64,000 nucleotides of DNA from Rubrivivax sp. (GCA_027484825.1 JAIXSE010000016.1:372001-436000); one strand, 5' to 3'. Shown: positions 35,201 through 44,527, counted from the first letter of the stretch. The notes: a model not told the origin generated them from the letters alone. Translations and numbers: made by a program.

Positions 35201-36577
35201 TCAGCCCTTGAGCTGCGTGCGATGCACCCACGCCAGCAGTGCGCTCAAGCCCAGCGCTGCCGCCACCAGGCCAGCGGACGCCGCGCTCCAGAAGCCCATC
35301 GCGCCCTGCATGAAGCTGGGAAGCGGCACGGCATGGTCCCCGAAGGCCAGCCAGTAGCCGCCGCCCAGGCCCAGGCCCCAGATGGCCAGCGCGTAGATCA
35401 CCATCGGCGCGGTCGCAATGTGGTGGGCCCGCAGCACAAAGGCGGACACCGTCTGCCCGGCGTCGGCGACGTGGAAGATCCACACCCAGCCCAGCAGTGG
35501 CAGGGCGGCGGCGATGATGGCGGCATCCCGCGTGTAGAGCCCCAGCACCTGCTCGCGCAACGTGAAGATCAGCGCGCCCAGCACAAAGGCGATGCTCACC
35601 GACAGTTCCAGCCCATGCCAGCCCAGCCGCCGTGCCCCGGCCGGGTCACGCGCGCCCAGCGCCTGCGCCACCAGCGTACTGCTGGCATTGGCCAGGGCCA
35701 GCGGCATCATGAACATCATGGCCACCAGGTTGGCGGCGAGTTGATGCCCCGCCACTGCGGTACTGCCGATGCGGGCGATGAAGATGGCCATGAAGGTGAA
35801 GCCGGTCACCTCGATCAGCACCGAAGCGCCCATCGGCACACCCAGCTTCACCAGACGGGCCAGCGTGGCCCGGCGGGGGCGGTGCAGGCCGCCGCGCGAG
35901 AAGCCGAAACCGCTGTAGAACGGATCCCGCCGCAGCACCACCAGCGCCACCAGCAACTGGCTCCACATGACCATGGCCGTCGCCACGGCGCAGCCGACCG
36001 CCCCCAGCGCCGGCACCGTCACCGGCCCCAGGCTGAAGCCGCCGATCAACAGCGCGCTGGCCGGAAACTTCAGCAGCAGCCCGCCGATCTGCAAAGCCAT
36101 CACCGCCTTGGGCCGCGACACCGCCGTGTTGAAGCCGCGGTAGGCGGTGAAGAGCAGGGCGGCTGGCAGTGCAATGCCCAGCGTGCGCAGATAGGCGCTG
36201 ACCTTGGCCGCAATCTCCGGGCTCGCATGGGAGATGGCCAGGAAGGGCTGCGGGAACCACAGCACCAGCTCCCCGATGACGGCCAGCATCAGCGCCAGCC
36301 ATGCCGCCTGATGCAGGCTGTCGCCAGCCTCCGCCATGCGTTTGGCCCCGAACAGCTGGCCCGCCACCGGCGAAATCGCCAGCACCACGCCCATCAGACC
36401 GACAAACACCGAGGTGTAGACGGCTGAGCCCACCGCCAGCGCGGCCAGGTCCAGCGAGGAATGGCGCGCCACCAGCAGGGTGTCGATGGTGGAGTAGGCG
36501 AGCACGGCCAACTGGCCGATGAAGACCGGCCAGGCCAGCGGAATGATCTGCCGCAGGCTCTGAAGGCGTTGACTCAA
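35201..36577 (-). CDS. MATE family efflux transporter
   Basis: A 458-residue multidrug/toxin extrusion transporter with twelve expected helices in two similar halves. Typical wording is IIPLAWPVFIGQLAVLAYSTIDT at the start, SPVAGQLFGA in the first half, and GVPMGASVLIEVTGF with GHQLAANLVAMMFMMPLAL in the second. The start is the TTG at 36577, which overlaps the stop of the upstream gene (TTGA) and has AGGAG about six bases before it; longer frames cover the DUF1289 gene. It exports cations or drugs in exchange for H+ or Na+. Confidence 0.9.
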   Translation of the reverse strand: MSQRLQSLRQIIPLAWPVFIGQLAVLAYSTIDTLLVARHSSLDLAALAVGSAVYTSVFVGLMGVVLAISPVAGQLFGAKRMAEAGDSLHQAAWLALMLAVIGELVLWFPQPFLAISHASPEIAAKVSAYLRTLGIALPAALLFTAYRGFNTAVSRPKAVMALQIGGLLLKFPASALLIGGFSLGPVTVPALGAVGCAVATAMVMWSQLLVALVVLRRDPFYSGFGFSRGGLHRPRRATLARLVKLGVPMGASVLIEVTGFTFMAIFIARIGSTAVAGHQLAANLVAMMFMMPLALANASSTLVAQALGARDPAGARRLGWHGLELSVSIAFVLGALIFTLREQVLGLYTRDAAIIAAALPLLGWVWIFHVADAGQTVSAFVLRAHHIATAPMVIYALAIWGLGLGGGYWLAFGDHAVPLPSFMQGAMGFWSAASAGLVAAALGLSALLAWVHRTQLKG

Positions 36578-37038
36578 GAACGCTCCTTGGGCGGAGTTGC
36601 CGGGCCCTGGGCTGCGGCCTGTGCGGCGTTGGCGCTCGCCTCCAGCGCCCGTTCCGAATAGCGGTTGAAGCGCCAGGCCGTGCCCTCCAGCGTGATGCGT
36701 CGCCAGGTGGCCCGCTTCTCGCCGGGGGTGAGCACCGGCCAGTTCTGCACCTCGTCGAACGTGCGGCCGCAGCCCTTGCACAGCTCATCCCCCTGGCTGG
36801 TCGAGCAGATGGCGATGCAGGGCGCATCCGGCGTGGTGTCGTACCAGGCCAGCCAGGCGCTGTGCGCGGCCGGGGGCATGCTGTCCTCGTCGCACAGGGA
36901 CTCGTGGTGGTAGACCATCAGCGCATAGACCTCGGCCAGAGCCCGAAGCTCCGGGCCCAGGTGGATGCCATCACCCGGGTCGCGGGCGCGCCACCAGTTG
37001 ATGGCGGATTCAATGTCGGTGATGTGGAGGCCGGCCAT
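36574..37038 (-). CDS. DUF3717-DUF1289 fusion protein
   Basis: A 154-residue cytosolic protein joining two small domains. Residues 1-70 fit DUF3717 (HITDIESAINWWRAR, ALAEVYALMVYHH). Residues about 72-120 fit DUF1289, with the Cys-rich core CIAICSTSQGDELCKGCGRT (four cysteines, probable metal site) and the usual W-x3-TPGEKRATWRRI ending. The ATG at 37038 begins the DUF3717 part. It is translationally coupled to the MATE gene. Function of neither domain is established. Confidence 0.85.
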   Translation of the reverse strand: MAGLHITDIESAINWWRARDPGDGIHLGPELRALAEVYALMVYHHESLCDEDSMPPAAHSAWLAWYDTTPDAPCIAICSTSQGDELCKGCGRTFDEVQNWPVLTPGEKRATWRRITLEGTAWRFNRYSERALEASANAAQAAAQGPATPPKERS

Positions 37039-37080
37039 GGGGTACTGCTGAGAAAAAGGACGAAGGGGCGAAGCAACCGG

Positions 37081-38205
37081 TCAGTACGCCAGACCGATGG
37101 CCGACCGTACTTCCCGCAAGGTCTTGCGGGCCACGGCGCGTGCGCGCTCGGTGCCGACTTCCACAATCCAGTGGACCTTCTTGGGGTCCGCCAGCAATTC
37201 CTCTGCCCGGGCCCGCCACGGCGCCTGTTCGCGCTGGATGGCCTCGATCAGCGGCTGCTTGCAATCCAGGCAACCGATGCCCGCGCTGCGGCAGCCGTCG
37301 GCGGCCCACTGGCGCGTCGCTTCGTCCGTGTAGACCTGATGCAGCGGCCAGACCGGGCAGCGGGTGGGTTCGCCCGGATCGTGCCGCCGCACCCGCTGCG
37401 GATCGGTCGGCATCTGCCGCACCTTCTGCTCCACCACCTCGGGCGCATCGCGCATGGCAATCGCATTGCCGTACGTCTTGCTCATCTTGCGACCGTCCAG
37501 ACCCGGCAGGCGGGCGGTGTCGCTCAGCAGGGCCTGCGGTTCGGGCAGCAGCGGGGCATACAGATGGTTGAAGCGGCGGGCGACCTCGCGTGTCACTTCC
37601 ACATGGGGCGCCTGGTCTTCGCCCACCGGCACGAAGGCCGCCTTGTAGATCAGGATGTCGGCAGCCTGCAGCAGCGGGTAGCCCAGGAAGCCGAAGGTGG
37701 CGAGCTCGCGGTTCTCCGCCACGGCGTCCTTGTAGCTGGGCATGCGCTCCAGCCAGCTGGACGGCGTGCTCATGGCCAGCAGGGTGAAGAGTTCGGCATG
37801 CTCGGGCATGCGGCTCTGGATGAAGAGCGTGGCCTGTTCCGGGTTGATGCCGGCGGCGAGCCAGTCCACCACCATGTCGTAGACGCTTTGCTCCAGGCCT
37901 TCGCGGTGCTCGTAGTGGGTGGTGAGCGCATGCCAGTCCGCCACGAAGAAAAAGCAGTCGTGGGTGGACTGGAGCTGCACCCAGCTCTTGAGCGCGCCGT
38001 GATAGTGGCCCAGGTGCAGGGCGCCGGTCGGACGCATGCCGGACAGCACGCGAGGGCGGCCACTGACCGGGGCGCTGGTAGAGCCGGAACCGGGCGCTGC
38101 CGAAGCGGCGGATGAGGGAGCGGACGACGGAGCGGACGGAAGGGCGGTCACAGGCGTGGTGCTGTCAGGCCCGCTGGGGGCCGAGGAGGGGGTGGTCGTG
38201 TTCAT
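37081..38205 (-). CDS. trpS: tryptophan--tRNA ligase
   Basis: A 374-residue class I aminoacyl-tRNA synthetase that charges tRNA-Trp. The HIGH-type motif is PTGALHLGHYHGAL and the KMSKS motif is GRKMSKTYGNAI; EDQAPHVEVTREVARRFN is typical of TrpS. An added leader of about 50 residues, rich in Ser/Pro/Ala, precedes the catalytic domain, so the ATG at 38205 could be too early, but no closer ATG is obvious before SGMRPTG. The insertion with CLDCK near the end resembles the cysteine-bearing TrpS type of many proteobacteria. Confidence 0.95.
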   Translation of the reverse strand: MNTTTPSSAPSGPDSTTPVTALPSAPSSAPSSAASAAPGSGSTSAPVSGRPRVLSGMRPTGALHLGHYHGALKSWVQLQSTHDCFFFVADWHALTTHYEHREGLEQSVYDMVVDWLAAGINPEQATLFIQSRMPEHAELFTLLAMSTPSSWLERMPSYKDAVAENRELATFGFLGYPLLQAADILIYKAAFVPVGEDQAPHVEVTREVARRFNHLYAPLLPEPQALLSDTARLPGLDGRKMSKTYGNAIAMRDAPEVVEQKVRQMPTDPQRVRRHDPGEPTRCPVWPLHQVYTDEATRQWAADGCRSAGIGCLDCKQPLIEAIQREQAPWRARAEELLADPKKVHWIVEVGTERARAVARKTLREVRSAIGLAY

Positions 38206-38290
38206 GAGCAGGCGGCGGATTGTAGGCAGGCCGGTCCGGGCACGCCTGTTCAGGCTCATTGTCGGTGGTCCGCCGCTACACTGCCGCCCC

Positions 38291-38929
38291 ATGAAGAACA
38301 TCGTGATCCTGATCTCCGGCCGTGGCTCCAACATGGAGGCCATCGTCAAGGCCTGCGCGGCGGAGCAGTGGCCCGCCCGCATCGCGGCGGTGATCAGCAA
38401 TCGTCCGGACGCCGCCGGTCTGGCATTCGCCCAGTCCCACGGCATTGCGACCGCCGTGGTGGACCACAAGGCCTTCGGCCGGGGCGACGAGGCCCGTGCC
38501 GCCTTTGATGCCGAACTCCAGCGCGTGATCGACAGCTTCTCGCCCGACCTGGTGGTGCTGGCCGGCTTCATGCGCATCCTGACGGCGGCCTTCACCGGCC
38601 ACTATGAGGGCCGCATGCTCAACATCCATCCGTCGCTGCTGCCGGCCTTCACCGGGCTGCATACCCACCAGCGGGCCATCGAGTCCGGATGCCGGGTGGC
38701 CGGGGCGACCGTGCACTTCGTCACGGCGGAGCTGGACCACGGCCCGATCGTCGCCCAGGCGGTGGTGCCTGTGCTGGATGGGGATGACGAAGCCAGCCTG
38801 TCCAAGCGGGTGCTGCAGCAGGAGCACCGCATGTATCCCAGCGCCGTACGCTGGTTCGTGGAAGGGGCGCTGCAGATCGACGGCGCCGCCGTGCGCCACC
38901 GGGACGGACAGTCCCAGCTGTTTAGCTGA
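38291..38929 (+). CDS. purN: phosphoribosylglycinamide formyltransferase
   Basis: A 212-residue GAR transformylase, third step of purine synthesis, using 10-formyl-THF. Visible motifs are VILISGRGSNMEAIV at the N-terminus, the catalytic NIHPSLLPAFTGLHTH region (Asn and His), the MRIL loop before it, and VHFVTAELDHGPIVAQ with the catalytic Asp. Length equals the family norm. It is divergent from trpS with an 85-base gap that should contain both promoters. Its end overlaps the convergent DUF1345 gene by 8 bases. Confidence 0.95.
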   Translation: MKNIVILISGRGSNMEAIVKACAAEQWPARIAAVISNRPDAAGLAFAQSHGIATAVVDHKAFGRGDEARAAFDAELQRVIDSFSPDLVVLAGFMRILTAAFTGHYEGRMLNIHPSLLPAFTGLHTHQRAIESGCRVAGATVHFVTAELDHGPIVAQAVVPVLDGDDEASLSKRVLQQEHRMYPSAVRWFVEGALQIDGAAVRHRDGQSQLFS

Positions 38930-39581
38930 GCAGGCTGGCCAGCAGGTTGATGGACAGCGCCAGCACCACCGTGTTGAACGCAAAGGACAGCACGGCCTGC
39001 ACCAGCACCAGCCGCCGGATCGGCCGGGCACTCACCATCACGTCCGAGGTCTGGGACGTGGCGGCCAGGGTCACCGAAAAGTAGAGAAAGTCGGTGTAGT
39101 CCGGCTGCTCGTCATCGCCGGGGAACTCCAGGCCGTGTGGCGCCTTCGGGCCGCTGTGGAAGAGGCTGGCATAGGCCAGCGCGAATTCCACCGGCAGCAG
39201 CAGCCAGGAACCGGTGACCGTGCCCAGCGCCACCAGCAGATGCGGCCAGCCATGGGCCACGCCGCCCGCTTGCTTCACCTGCGCCAGCTCCAGGGCCAGC
39301 GCCGCCAGACTCACCAGCGCGCCGATCATCGCCAGGCCCAGCACCGTCGGCATGCCTTCGGCAATGGCGCGGGCCTGCTCCTGCACGTCCTGGGCGCGCG
39401 TGCGCAGCATCATCTGCAGCACCAGCACCAGATAGACCCACACCCCGCAGCTCCAGCCGATCAGCAACTGCGTGGAGCGCGGCATGTCCGCGGCCCAGGG
39501 CAGGGCGGCGGCCAGCAGGGCCCCCAGCGCCGCGCCGATCAGCAGACGGGGGCGGCGGCGGAGCTGGTGCAGCAGGGGCAT
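38922..39581 (-). CDS. DUF1345 membrane protein
   Basis: A 219-residue inner-membrane protein with about five helices: LIGAALGALLAAALPWA, LLIGWSCGVWVYLVLVLQMM, a third around MIGALVSLAALAL, a fourth at VALGTVTGSWLLLP, and a last at VLVQAVLSFAFNTVVLALS. The DUF1345 hallmark DYTDFLYFSVTLAATSQTSDV (used in shortened form here: YTDFLYFSVTLA) lies before the last helix and resembles an ion-channel filter region. Function unknown. Ten bases after the DUF1653 gene. Confidence 0.88.
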   Translation of the reverse strand: MPLLHQLRRRPRLLIGAALGALLAAALPWAADMPRSTQLLIGWSCGVWVYLVLVLQMMLRTRAQDVQEQARAIAEGMPTVLGLAMIGALVSLAALALELAQVKQAGGVAHGWPHLLVALGTVTGSWLLLPVEFALAYASLFHSGPKAPHGLEFPGDDEQPDYTDFLYFSVTLAATSQTSDVMVSARPIRRLVLVQAVLSFAFNTVVLALSINLLASLLS

Positions 39582-39590
39582 GGGTCGGCC

Positions 39591-39830
39591 TCAGTCGCCA
39601 ATGCGCACAAAGCGCTGGACGGTACGGCCCTCCACCTCCAGCGTGCCGAAGAACATGCCGTGAGGCCGCACCCATAGGCCGGTGCTGTTGTAGAGCGGGG
39701 TGTAGAGCACCAGCGCTTCCAGGGTCTCGCTGTGCCGCACCACGCCGTGGACCTGATAGTCCTGGCCCTTGTAGTGGCGGTAGCGGCCGGGCGGGGTGTC
39801 GGGCAGGGGAGTGAGGTCGTCGTCGCGCAT
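39591..39830 (-). CDS. DUF1653 domain protein
   Basis: A 79-residue small cytosolic protein. The core GRYRHYKGQDYQVHGVVRHS, ALVLYTPLYN, GLWVRPHGMFF and VQRFVRIGD is the full DUF1653 pattern. The family is widespread and uncharacterised. The ATG at 39830 is chosen because the open frame farther upstream is antisense to the methyltransferase gene. Probably cotranscribed with the DUF1345 gene. Confidence 0.88.
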   Translation of the reverse strand: MRDDDLTPLPDTPPGRYRHYKGQDYQVHGVVRHSETLEALVLYTPLYNSTGLWVRPHGMFFGTLEVEGRTVQRFVRIGD

Positions 39831-39899
39831 TGGGGGGTTGGAAGCGTTTGTGAAAGCGTTCGTGAAAAGGGCAGCAGGTGGAACTGAGATAATTTGCGG

Positions 39900-41165
39900 A
39901 TGCATCCTAATGCCCTCCTCGAACTCTGCGCCGAATTGGTGGACAGCCTGCTGCTGTTCGATGCCCCGGCGGACTCCCTGGTCTCGTCCTTTTTCCGTCA
40001 GCACAAGGCGCTGGGTCAACGCGAGCGTCATACGCTGGCCGAAACCGCCTACGCCGTGCTGCGCAACCGCCTGCTGTTCCAGCATCTGGCCCAATCCGGC
40101 CGTGGGCCGATGTCCCGCCGCCTGGCCATTCTGGGCTGGGAAGGCAACGAAGCCTTCCTGCGCGGCGCCCTGAACGATCAGGAGCAGCACTGGCTGCAGC
40201 AGGTCCAGTCGGTGGACAAGCGCCAACTGCCGGAGCGGCTGCGCCACAACCTGCCGGACTGGCTGGCCGAGCCGCTGCACAAGCGCCTGGGCGATGAGCA
40301 GTTCTGGGCCCTGGCCGGCGCACTGAATGAAGGCGCCCCGCTGGACCTGCGGGTCAACCTGCTCAAGGCCCGCCGCGAAGAGGTGCAGGCTGCGCTGGAA
40401 GCCAAGGGCTTCAAATCCACACCGACCCCGTATTCCCCCTGGGGCCTGCGGCTGGAAGGCAAGCCCGCGCTGCAAAAGCTGGACGTGTTCACCAGCGGCC
40501 AGGTCGAGGTGCAGGATGAAGGCAGCCAGCTGCTGTCCCTGCTGACCGAGGCCAAGCGGGGCGAGATGGTGGTGGACTTCTGCGCGGGTGCGGGCGGCAA
40601 GACCCTGGCACTGGGCGCGGCGATGCGCAACACCGGGCGTCTGTATGCCTTTGACGTGTCGGGCCACCGCCTGGACAAGCTCAAGCCGCGCTTGGCGCGT
40701 AGTGGCCTGTCCAACGTCTACCCGGTGCAGCTCACGACCGAGCGGGACGACCGCGTCAAGCGCCTGGCCGGCAAGGTCGACCGGGTGCTGGTGGACGCCC
40801 CGTGCTCGGGCCTGGGCACGCTGCGCCGCAACCCCGACCTCAAGTGGCGCCAGACGCCGCAGGGCCTGCAGGAACTGCAGGTCAAGCAACTGGCCATCCT
40901 GAACAGCGCCGCCCGCATGCTCAAGTCGGGCGGCCGTCTGGTGTACGCCACCTGCAGCCTGCTGGATGAGGAAAATGAAGCGGTCGCCAACGCGTTTTCC
41001 GAAGCGCATCCGGAGTTTGTGCTGCAACCGGTGCAGGACATCCTGACCCACGCCCAGGTGCCGGACGACCGTGCCCAGAGCCTCTGCGAGAACGGATTCC
41101 TGCGTCTGTGGCCCCACAAACATCACAGCGACGGCTTCTTTGCGGCGGTCTGGACCCGAAAATAA
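39900..41165 (+). CDS. RsmB/NOP-type RNA (cytosine-5) methyltransferase
   Basis: A 421-residue SAM-dependent enzyme. The N-terminal part is the NusB-like/RsmB helical domain; the catalytic half has the SAM motif VDFCAGAGGKTLALGA, the Asp-Ala-Pro-Cys motif VLVDAPCSGLGTLRRNPD and the second catalytic cysteine in YATCSLLDEENE. It modifies cytosine-5 in RNA, most likely 16S rRNA, as RsmB does; the exact position is not certain. ATG at 39900 is preferred over a TTG at 39894. It stands alone on this strand with about 160 bases to the desaturase. Confidence 0.88.
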   Translation: MHPNALLELCAELVDSLLLFDAPADSLVSSFFRQHKALGQRERHTLAETAYAVLRNRLLFQHLAQSGRGPMSRRLAILGWEGNEAFLRGALNDQEQHWLQQVQSVDKRQLPERLRHNLPDWLAEPLHKRLGDEQFWALAGALNEGAPLDLRVNLLKARREEVQAALEAKGFKSTPTPYSPWGLRLEGKPALQKLDVFTSGQVEVQDEGSQLLSLLTEAKRGEMVVDFCAGAGGKTLALGAAMRNTGRLYAFDVSGHRLDKLKPRLARSGLSNVYPVQLTTERDDRVKRLAGKVDRVLVDAPCSGLGTLRRNPDLKWRQTPQGLQELQVKQLAILNSAARMLKSGGRLVYATCSLLDEENEAVANAFSEAHPEFVLQPVQDILTHAQVPDDRAQSLCENGFLRLWPHKHHSDGFFAAVWTRK

Positions 41166-41240
41166 CCGGGCTGTGAAGCGGAATTGCCCGGTGTTTTCGT
41201 GTACGCCTACCGAAGTCCGCAAAGACCGGCTTTTCTTGGG

Positions 41241-41250
41241 TTTGATCAAA
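41241..41250. promoter_or_regulatory. palindrome upstream of the desaturase gene
   Basis: TTTGATCAAA is a perfect 10-base palindrome 78 bases upstream of the desaturase start. A -10-like TACAAT lies at 41274-41279, but no -35 is found at normal spacing. The palindrome could be an operator for a fatty-acid or redox regulator; this is only a hint. Confidence 0.3.
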
Positions 41251-41327
41251 GACCGAATCTAGGGAGCCTCGCCTACAATCGAGCCTCCCGTGTACAACTA
41301 GCTCTTGATGAGCAGGGTTAGGACCGA

Positions 41328-42551
41328 ATGAACGTATTGATGAATGTGCATGACGCCCTCGTGAACTGGCTGGCCTACGGTCTGCTGGGCGCGAGCTGGT
41401 GGCAGATCCTCGCTTACACGCTGGTGGTGACCCACATCACCATCGCCGCCGTGACGATCTTTTTGCACCGTGCCCAGGCTCACCGCGCGCTGGATCTGGG
41501 ACCCATCCCGTCGCACTTCTTCCGCTTCTGGCTCTGGATGACCACCGGCATGGTCACGCGCGAGTGGGTGGCCATCCACCGCAAGCACCACGCCAAGTGC
41601 GAGACGGAAGAAGACCCGCACAGCCCGGTCACCCGCGGCATCAAGACGGTCATGACCCGTGGCGCCGAGCTCTATCGCTCTGAAGCCAAGAACGAAGAGA
41701 CCATCAAGAAGTTCAGCCACGGCGTGCCGGACGACTGGATGGAACGCAACGTCTACAGCCGCCACTCGGTGCTGGGCGTGGCGTCGATGATGATCATCAA
41801 CCTGGCGCTGTTCGGCATCATCGGCATGTCGATCTGGGCCATCCAGATGGCGTGGATCCCGTTCTGGGCCGCTGGCGTGATCAACGGCGTGGGCCACTAC
41901 TGGGGCTATCGCAACTTCGAGGCGCAGGACGCCTCCACCAATGTCTCGCCCTGGGGCCTGATCATCGGTGGCGAAGAGCTGCACAACAACCACCACACCT
42001 ATCCGACCTCCGCCAAGTTCTCGGTCAAGCCGTTTGAATTTGACATCGGCTGGGGCTACATCCGCGCGATGGAGCTGATCGGCTGGGCCAAGGTCCGCAA
42101 GACCGCTCCGCAGATGCGCACCGGTGAACTGAAGGCCGTGGCCGACAAGGACACGCTGGAAGCCATCATCGCCAACCGCTACGAAGTCATGGCGCGTTAT
42201 GCCCGTGAACTGCGCGGCGCGTGCAAGGAAGAAGTCCGCAAGCTCAAGGCGGCGGGTGAACAGCACAGCGTGAAGTTCCACCAGTTCAAGCTGGCAACCC
42301 GCTGGCTGCACCGCGACGCGGAAAAGATCCCGACCGCCTACCAGGCCCAGATTGACGGCGCCCGCGCCGCCAGCCCGGTGCTGGACAAGCTGGTCACCAT
42401 GCGCGAAGAACTGCGTCAGCTCTGGACCCGCACCAATGTGTCGGCCGAGCAGCTGGTGCATGACCTGCAAGCCTGGTGCCGCAAGGCCGAGGAAAGCGGC
42501 ATCGCTGAACTGCGCGCCTTCGCGCTGAGCCTGCGCACCGTTCGCGTCTGA
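41328..42551 (+). CDS. acyl-CoA/acyl-lipid delta-9-type fatty acid desaturase
   Basis: A 407-residue membrane di-iron desaturase that introduces double bonds into acyl chains. All three histidine boxes are present: HRAQAHR (about residue 47), HRKHHAK (about 84) and HNNHH (about 222). The ATG at 41328 is used; helices flank the boxes as usual (LAYTLVVTHITIAAVTIFL; two helices before NGVGHYWGYRNF). About 120 residues of charged helical sequence follow the catalytic part, common in betaproteobacterial members. It is a single gene closed by a strong terminator. Confidence 0.93.
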   Translation: MNVLMNVHDALVNWLAYGLLGASWWQILAYTLVVTHITIAAVTIFLHRAQAHRALDLGPIPSHFFRFWLWMTTGMVTREWVAIHRKHHAKCETEEDPHSPVTRGIKTVMTRGAELYRSEAKNEETIKKFSHGVPDDWMERNVYSRHSVLGVASMMIINLALFGIIGMSIWAIQMAWIPFWAAGVINGVGHYWGYRNFEAQDASTNVSPWGLIIGGEELHNNHHTYPTSAKFSVKPFEFDIGWGYIRAMELIGWAKVRKTAPQMRTGELKAVADKDTLEAIIANRYEVMARYARELRGACKEEVRKLKAAGEQHSVKFHQFKLATRWLHRDAEKIPTAYQAQIDGARAASPVLDKLVTMREELRQLWTRTNVSAEQLVHDLQAWCRKAEESGIAELRAFALSLRTVRV

Positions 42552-42592
42552 TCGAGGCTGACAGGCCTCCCGGCATGCCGCCGGGACCGAAT

Positions 42593-42623
42593 AAAAGGGC
42601 ACCTCTTGCAGGTGCCCTTTTTT
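42593..42623 (+). terminator. Rho-independent terminator of the desaturase gene
   Basis: A perfect 12-base stem (AAAAGGGCACCT / AGGTGCCCTTTT) with a CTTGC loop runs into a T-run, 41 bases after the desaturase stop. It is the clearest intrinsic terminator in the window. Confidence 0.95.
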
Positions 42624-42802
42624 CATATGGGCTTCCCCTCAGGAGTCATGACTTGCACAAGGCATCGTTTGCCTGACTCACACCTTCTCGTGCCGTGGAA
42701 CAAATTCCGCTGACAGCCAAAAATCCCTCGCTTCGGCCCAGGGCCGACCAACGGAGCCGCTGATCGACGTTGGCCCCGGGAGCCATCAATCGAGGAGTCG
42801 AT

Positions 42803-43330
42803 GTGGAGTTTGCTTTCACGCTGAAATATCAACTGTCAAAGGAGGATGGTCATCAGGGCGAGCTGGTGGAAAGGCTGATGGATACAGGCTGCGGCGATGC
42901 GCTGATCCGCCACAGCCCACCGGGACGCCTGTCGCTGGCGTTTCACCGCAATGCTGCTTCGGCGGATGAGGCGCTGATGGGGGCCTTGAAGGACATTCGG
43001 CAGTCACTCCCCAGTGCGCGGCTGATCGAAGCCGGCCCGGACCTGGTCGGGTTGACCGACGTCGCTGAACTGGTGGGGGTGACGCGACAGAACATGCGCA
43101 AGCTGATGTTGACCCACATCGCCAGCTTCCCGCCGCCGGTGCATGAGGGCAATGCGTCGTCGGTCTGGCATTTGTCGCAGGTGCTGGGCTGGATGGCGTC
43201 ACGCGGCGGCTATCTGCTCAACCCGTCGGTGGTGGGCATGTCCCGCTCGGCCATGCAGGTCAATCTCATCAAGGAGCAGCAGTACCTGGACTGGTGCAGT
43301 GAGGCGCGACTGAAGGCCTTGATCGTCTAG
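42803..43330 (+). CDS. putative DNA-binding protein with AlpA/HTH-like domain
   Basis: A 175-residue protein. The N-terminal 80 residues are a beta/alpha domain (FAFTLKYQLSKEDGH, RLSLAFHRNAASADEALMGAL). The C-terminal part has a helix-turn-helix pattern GLTDVAELVGVTRQNMRKLM, followed by FPPPVHEGNASSVWHLSQVLGWM, like AlpA/MerR-type wings. The GTG at 42803 is chosen because GAGGAG ends five bases upstream; an in-frame TTG at 42770 lacks one. Target genes are unknown; xerD is downstream on the same strand. Confidence 0.65.
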   Translation: MEFAFTLKYQLSKEDGHQGELVERLMDTGCGDALIRHSPPGRLSLAFHRNAASADEALMGALKDIRQSLPSARLIEAGPDLVGLTDVAELVGVTRQNMRKLMLTHIASFPPPVHEGNASSVWHLSQVLGWMASRGGYLLNPSVVGMSRSAMQVNLIKEQQYLDWCSEARLKALIV

Positions 43331-43435
43331 CGCGCTGCGGGGGGGGGGCGGGGAGGGGCATCGGCCGGGCCACGCCACGCCAGCGGCGCAGACCCGAGTG
43401 CGCGAGCGAGGCACTGGGCAGTGGCATGATGACGG

Positions 43436-44527
43436 TTGTTCCGCCGCTTGGGCCTCTTGCTCACTCCGTCCGTGCCACCGTCCCCGCCGAAGACTCGTTC
43501 CCGGTCCGCCAAGCCAAGGCTTTCTCCTGAGCTTGCCCCTGCAACCGAGCCCGCGGCTGCCCCGGCCGTTTCACCGGCAGCCACAGTGCCGACCCCTGAT
43601 CTGTCCCCCCCTCTCTCCCCCGCTCAACGCGCCCTCCGCCAGACCAGCCAGCAAGGCATCGACGCCTTCGTGGACACCTTGTGGATCGAGGAGGGGCTGT
43701 CAAAGAATTCCCAACTGGCCTACCGCCGCGACCTGCAACTGCTGGCGGACTGGCTGGCCACCGAGTCGCGCACCCTGGACCAGACCCGTGAACTGGACCT
43801 GATGGCCTATGCCCATGCGCGTCACGATCACAGCAAAACCAGTTCGGCCAACCGGCGTCTGTCGGTGTTCAAGCGCTACTTTCGATGGGCGCTGCGGGAG
43901 TCCCGCATGCAGGCGGACCCGACGCTCAAGCTCACGGCCGCGCGTGCGCCGCTGCGGGTGCCGCGCACCCTGTCCCAGGAGCAGGTGGAAGCCTTGCTGT
44001 CGGCACCGGACGTGGGCACGGCGCAAGGGCTGCGGGACCGGGCCATGCTGGAGCTGATGTACGCCAGCGGCCTGCGGGTGACGGAACTGGTGACCCTCAA
44101 AAGCGTCCATGTGGGCCTGCGCGAGGCCGTGCTGCGGGTCACGGGCAAAGGCAACAAGGAGCGGCTGGTGCCTTTTGGCGAAGAGGCCCATCAGTGGCTG
44201 CTGCGTTATCTGCGCGAGGCCCGGCCCGAGCTGCTGCGTACCCAGTCGACCGACGACCTGTTCCTCACCAAGTTCGGCGCCGCCATGGCGCGCGAGACCT
44301 TCTGGCGGCTGGTCAAGAAATATGCCGTGGTGGCGGGCATCACCAGCCCACTGTCCCCGCACACCCTGCGGCATGCGTTCGCCACGCATCTGCTCAACCA
44401 CGGGGCCGATCTGCGCGCGGTGCAACTGCTGCTGGGCCATGCGGACCTGTCCACCACCCAGATCTATACCCACGTGGCGCGGGAGCGCCTGAAAGTTCTG
44501 CACGCCACGCATCATCCGCGCGGTTGA
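43436..44527 (+). CDS. xerD: site-specific tyrosine recombinase XerD
   Basis: A tyrosine recombinase for chromosome-dimer resolution at dif with XerC. The core-binding domain starts near DAFVDTLWIEEGLSKNS. The catalytic residues are in place: Arg in SGLRVTELV, Lys in VTGKGNKERLV, His-x2-Arg in PHTLRHAFATH, His in LLGHADLSTTQ and the nucleophile Tyr in IYTHV. The wording and length of the catalytic part are XerD-like. The start is uncertain: no in-frame ATG precedes, and the TTG at 43436 gives a Pro-rich 65-residue leader; a GTG at 43472 is an alternative. Confidence 0.9.
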   Translation: MFRRLGLLLTPSVPPSPPKTRSRSAKPRLSPELAPATEPAAAPAVSPAATVPTPDLSPPLSPAQRALRQTSQQGIDAFVDTLWIEEGLSKNSQLAYRRDLQLLADWLATESRTLDQTRELDLMAYAHARHDHSKTSSANRRLSVFKRYFRWALRESRMQADPTLKLTAARAPLRVPRTLSQEQVEALLSAPDVGTAQGLRDRAMLELMYASGLRVTELVTLKSVHVGLREAVLRVTGKGNKERLVPFGEEAHQWLLRYLREARPELLRTQSTDDLFLTKFGAAMARETFWRLVKKYAVVAGITSPLSPHTLRHAFATHLLNHGADLRAVQLLLGHADLSTTQIYTHVARERLKVLHATHHPRG

